Positions 6,863 to 8,787 of a stretch of DNA of 8,787 nucleotides are shown piece by piece. The stretch comes from an uncultured Sphingomonadales bacterium (GTDB lineage: Bacteria; Pseudomonadota; Alphaproteobacteria; Sphingomonadales; Sphingomonadaceae): contig CALDKP010000332.1 of the NCBI GenBank assembly GCA_937898535.1, positions 1 to 8,787 of the forward strand, given 5' to 3'. Numbering within the stretch: position 1 is the first letter of the stretch; the number at the start of each line of letters is the position of its first letter. Both the position numbers and the translations under genes were made by a program. The notes below the pieces were generated by a model. The model was given only the letters and a program-made list of their open reading frames with translations, did no database searches and was not told where the DNA came from.

Positions 6863-8232
6863 AACGCGCCGATGGTTTCGCGGGCGTGCGTTAGGTCCGC
6901 GACGAAGTTGCTGCGTTCGCGTGCCGCTGCTTCTGCATCGGGCAGACGCAGCAAATAACTCGGGTGGATGGTGACCAAAACGGGCACGCCTTCCATGCTC
7001 TCCAACATTTTCCCCCTGCTTGCGCTAATGGCCACATTCTTGCCTGTAAGGCTGCGCGCGGCCGTCGCACCGAGCGCAACGATCAGGTCCGGCTGGACCA
7101 TCTCAATTTCGCGCTTTAGCCACCAGCGGCAATGGTTGATCTCTCCCACGTTCGGGCGATCATGAATGCGGCGTTTGCCCTCTTGCTTGAATTTGAAATG
7201 TTTGACCGCATTCGTGACATAGGCTTGCGCACGATCAATTTCGGCCTCGCCCAGCGCGGCGTTAAATATCTGTCCTGCGGGGCCAACAAAGGGCTGCCCT
7301 TGCATATCTTCCTGATCGCCTGGCTGCTCGCCAACAAACATCAGCTTTGCGCGCTCAGGCCCTTCGCCGAAAACGATCTGGGTGGCTGGATCAAATAAGG
7401 GGCAGCGACGACACCGCGCAGCCTCGGCCCGCAATGACTGCAATGTGTAGGCAACGGGGATGGCAGTCTCTTTTTCGATCATCGCTAGTTCGCGATTTCG
7501 GGCGGACTGGATAAGTTCTGACACCACAGCAGTCTCGGGCATATTGTGCCAATATTTCTTGGGCATTTCTTTCAACATCGCCTTCACTTTTAGGCGGGCA
7601 GGGTTGAAGATCGACCCGTAATAGGTTTTCCATTGTTCCTCGATGGCATCTTCGGATGGCGCATCTTCCTTTTGCGCTGCCGGGCCTTCTAACAATTTGT
7701 CCTTGTTCCAATGAATGGACAGCTGCGGCGTTAAAATGGACCAGCGCATGCCCGCAAAACGCCGGACAAAGAAGGACGCGTTGGTTCGGACGATGTGGTG
7801 GTCCGGTTCGAACCATGCAACGAAATGTTCGTCACCATCTTGCTCGATCCTGCGAAAGCGCACGAAGGCGCGCATCTTGTGGATGTCGCGCCGCACGGTT
7901 TTGGCCATGACATCAAGTTTGCGCAGCAAGGGATCGGCGCGGTCGCCCATGTGGCGCTGACCCGCCTTCAGATCGATCAGCAGCTGATACAGCAAGCCAA
8001 AACGTTCGGGGTCGGAATGACAAATGACTGAACGCGACAATTCGGCAAAACCCTTTGGAACACCGATGGGCGCTGCCGCAATATTACTTTCCGGACTGGC
8101 AAACAGGTCCGTGCGTTGTTCGCCGACTTGCCAGACAATGTCCGCTGGACGCGCGCCGAGACGTAACAGGCCGCGGCATTGTTCCCGCCAGCCGTCGAAA
8201 TCATCGTCATGTCCCAGCCGCGCGGTAATCAC
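6844..8232 (-). CDS. udgX: UdgX-family uracil-DNA protein with DUF4130 domain
   Basis: DNA repair protein of the UdgX group, which excises uracil from DNA and can remain covalently bound to the abasic site through a histidine. It has 462 residues. The N-terminal half (about 1-230) is the DUF4130 domain, with FVRRFAGMRWSILTP, SIHW and IFNPARLKVKAM. The C-terminal half is a uracil-DNA glycosylase fold: CRRC (C274, C277) and C368 as probable iron-sulfur ligands, GEQPGDQED (301-309), PFVGPAG, the UdgX-specific loop KRRIH with crosslinking H357, and HPSYLLR (423-429). VKHF (343-346) stands where family-4 enzymes, from memory, have VKC. The start is GTG, overlapping the upstream radical SAM gene's stop as GTGA, so the two genes are one operon. 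Its end overlaps the convergent alpha-galactosidase by 19 bp. Identification is strong; its in vivo partner role is uncertain. Confidence 0.93.
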   Translation of the reverse strand: MITARLGHDDDFDGWREQCRGLLRLGARPADIVWQVGEQRTDLFASPESNIAAAPIGVPKGFAELSRSVICHSDPERFGLLYQLLIDLKAGQRHMGDRADPLLRKLDVMAKTVRRDIHKMRAFVRFRRIEQDGDEHFVAWFEPDHHIVRTNASFFVRRFAGMRWSILTPQLSIHWNKDKLLEGPAAQKEDAPSEDAIEEQWKTYYGSIFNPARLKVKAMLKEMPKKYWHNMPETAVVSELIQSARNRELAMIEKETAIPVAYTLQSLRAEAARCRRCPLFDPATQIVFGEGPERAKLMFVGEQPGDQEDMQGQPFVGPAGQIFNAALGEAEIDRAQAYVTNAVKHFKFKQEGKRRIHDRPNVGEINHCRWWLKREIEMVQPDLIVALGATAARSLTGKNVAISASRGKMLESMEGVPVLVTIHPSYLLRLPDAEAAARERSNFVADLTHARETIGAFQLAST

Positions 8233-8787
8233 GCAAACAACTCGAGCTGGTGCACCTTGGGCGCAACCGATGCGCGCAGATGCTCCATGTCGGTCAATGC
8301 GCCCGGGCTCCAGCCTTCAGCCGTAATGAATGGCCGGATTTTCGCGATTGAAACGGTAAGCCTGCCGACATCCTCAAGCCGCAACCGCCGCCAGCGCCGT
8401 GCCTTTAATATGGCATCGACGGCCTTTGTCCCAAGCCCGGGAACCCGCCACAGCATGGCCTTTGGCGCACTGTTCACATCCAGCGGAAAGTGCGCGCGAT
8501 GCTTTAGCGCCCATGCGAGTTTCGGATCAATGTCGAGCGGCAGCATGCCATCGGCATCAGCGGCATCGACAACCTCCTGCGGAGCAAAGCCATAGAACCG
8601 CAGTAACCAATCTGATTGATAGAGCCGATGTTCGCGCATCAAGGGTGGCCGTTGCAGCGGCAAGACGGCGCTGGCGTCGGGGATTGGGCTGAACGCGGAA
8701 TAATAGACACGGCGCAAACCAAAGCGGTCATAAAGGCTGTTGGCGCGCCTTACGATATCGCTGTCGGTCGCGCTGTCCGCGCCAACG
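8229..8787 (-). CDS. Putative DNA modification/repair radical SAM protein, 3' part
   Basis: The reading frame is open to the right edge, so the N-terminus and the radical SAM CxxxCxxC motif lie outside the window. The 185 residues visible are the C-terminal part. They begin with VGADSATDSDIV, then RRVYYSAFSPIP, REHRLYQSDWLLRFYGF, LPLDIDPKLAWAL, and a helix-hairpin-helix motif (VNSAPKAMLWRVPGLGTKAV and following helix) typical of non-specific DNA binding, ending LELFA. This matches the family I know as TIGR03916 (rSAM_link_UDG), found next to DUF4130/UDG-like proteins. The TTG at 8717 is not the real start, because family sequence continues upstream of it. The stop overlaps the udgX GTG start by 4 bp. 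The reaction is unknown; repair or modification of DNA bases is inferred from the domains and neighbour. Confidence 0.88.
   Translation of the reverse strand, partial: VGADSATDSDIVRRANSLYDRFGLRRVYYSAFSPIPDASAVLPLQRPPLMREHRLYQSDWLLRFYGFAPQEVVDAADADGMLPLDIDPKLAWALKHRAHFPLDVNSAPKAMLWRVPGLGTKAVDAILKARRWRRLRLEDVGRLTVSIAKIRPFITAEGWSPGALTDMEHLRASVAPKVHQLELFA

Noticed and set aside
1..8787. CRISPR array, tRNA or rRNA gene, insertion sequence transposase
   Set aside because: No regularly spaced repeats, cloverleaf-like segments or transposase-like protein were seen on either strand.

Overview
The window looks like chromosomal DNA of an alphaproteobacterium, most likely a sphingomonad. The grounds are a PAS_5-type protein at the left, a fused DUF4130-UdgX protein next to a radical SAM/helix-hairpin-helix protein at the right, and moderate G+C (about 60% in the stretches I counted). 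This placement is from family knowledge, not a database search.

Layout. Positions 1-240 are AT-rich (about 34% G+C by count) with no convincing gene and a 14-bp inverted repeat. Leftward from 1470 runs a PAS_5-like gene whose normal sequence stops abruptly near 240; the rest of its frame reads through the AT-rich block to a chance stop at 67. A 136-bp gap (1471-1606), in which I see no clear terminator or promoter, separates it from a leftward operon: an SGLT/YidK-type sodium:solute symporter (4596-3070) followed by glycerol kinase glpK (3073-1607), with stop and start overlapping by 4 bp. Diverging across a 133-bp promoter region is a GH36 alpha-galactosidase (4730-6862, TTG start). It converges with, and overlaps by 19 bp, the leftward udgX gene (8232-6844). 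Upstream of udgX, again with a 4-bp overlap, is the 3' part of a radical SAM/HhH gene that runs off the right edge.

How the genes may work together. The symporter, a cytoplasmic-looking alpha-galactosidase and glycerol kinase fit one pathway: import an alpha-galactosyl-glycerol (floridoside, isofloridoside or a deacylated galactolipid head group), split it inside the cell into galactose and glycerol, and phosphorylate the glycerol. This is an inference from gene content; galactose catabolism genes, an outer-membrane receptor and a regulator are not in the window. A 14-bp near-palindrome sits inside the spacers of both proposed divergent promoters and is a candidate operator.

The right-hand pair is a conserved but poorly understood DNA repair or modification module: a UdgX-type uracil-DNA protein that can crosslink to abasic DNA, coupled to a radical SAM protein of unknown reaction.
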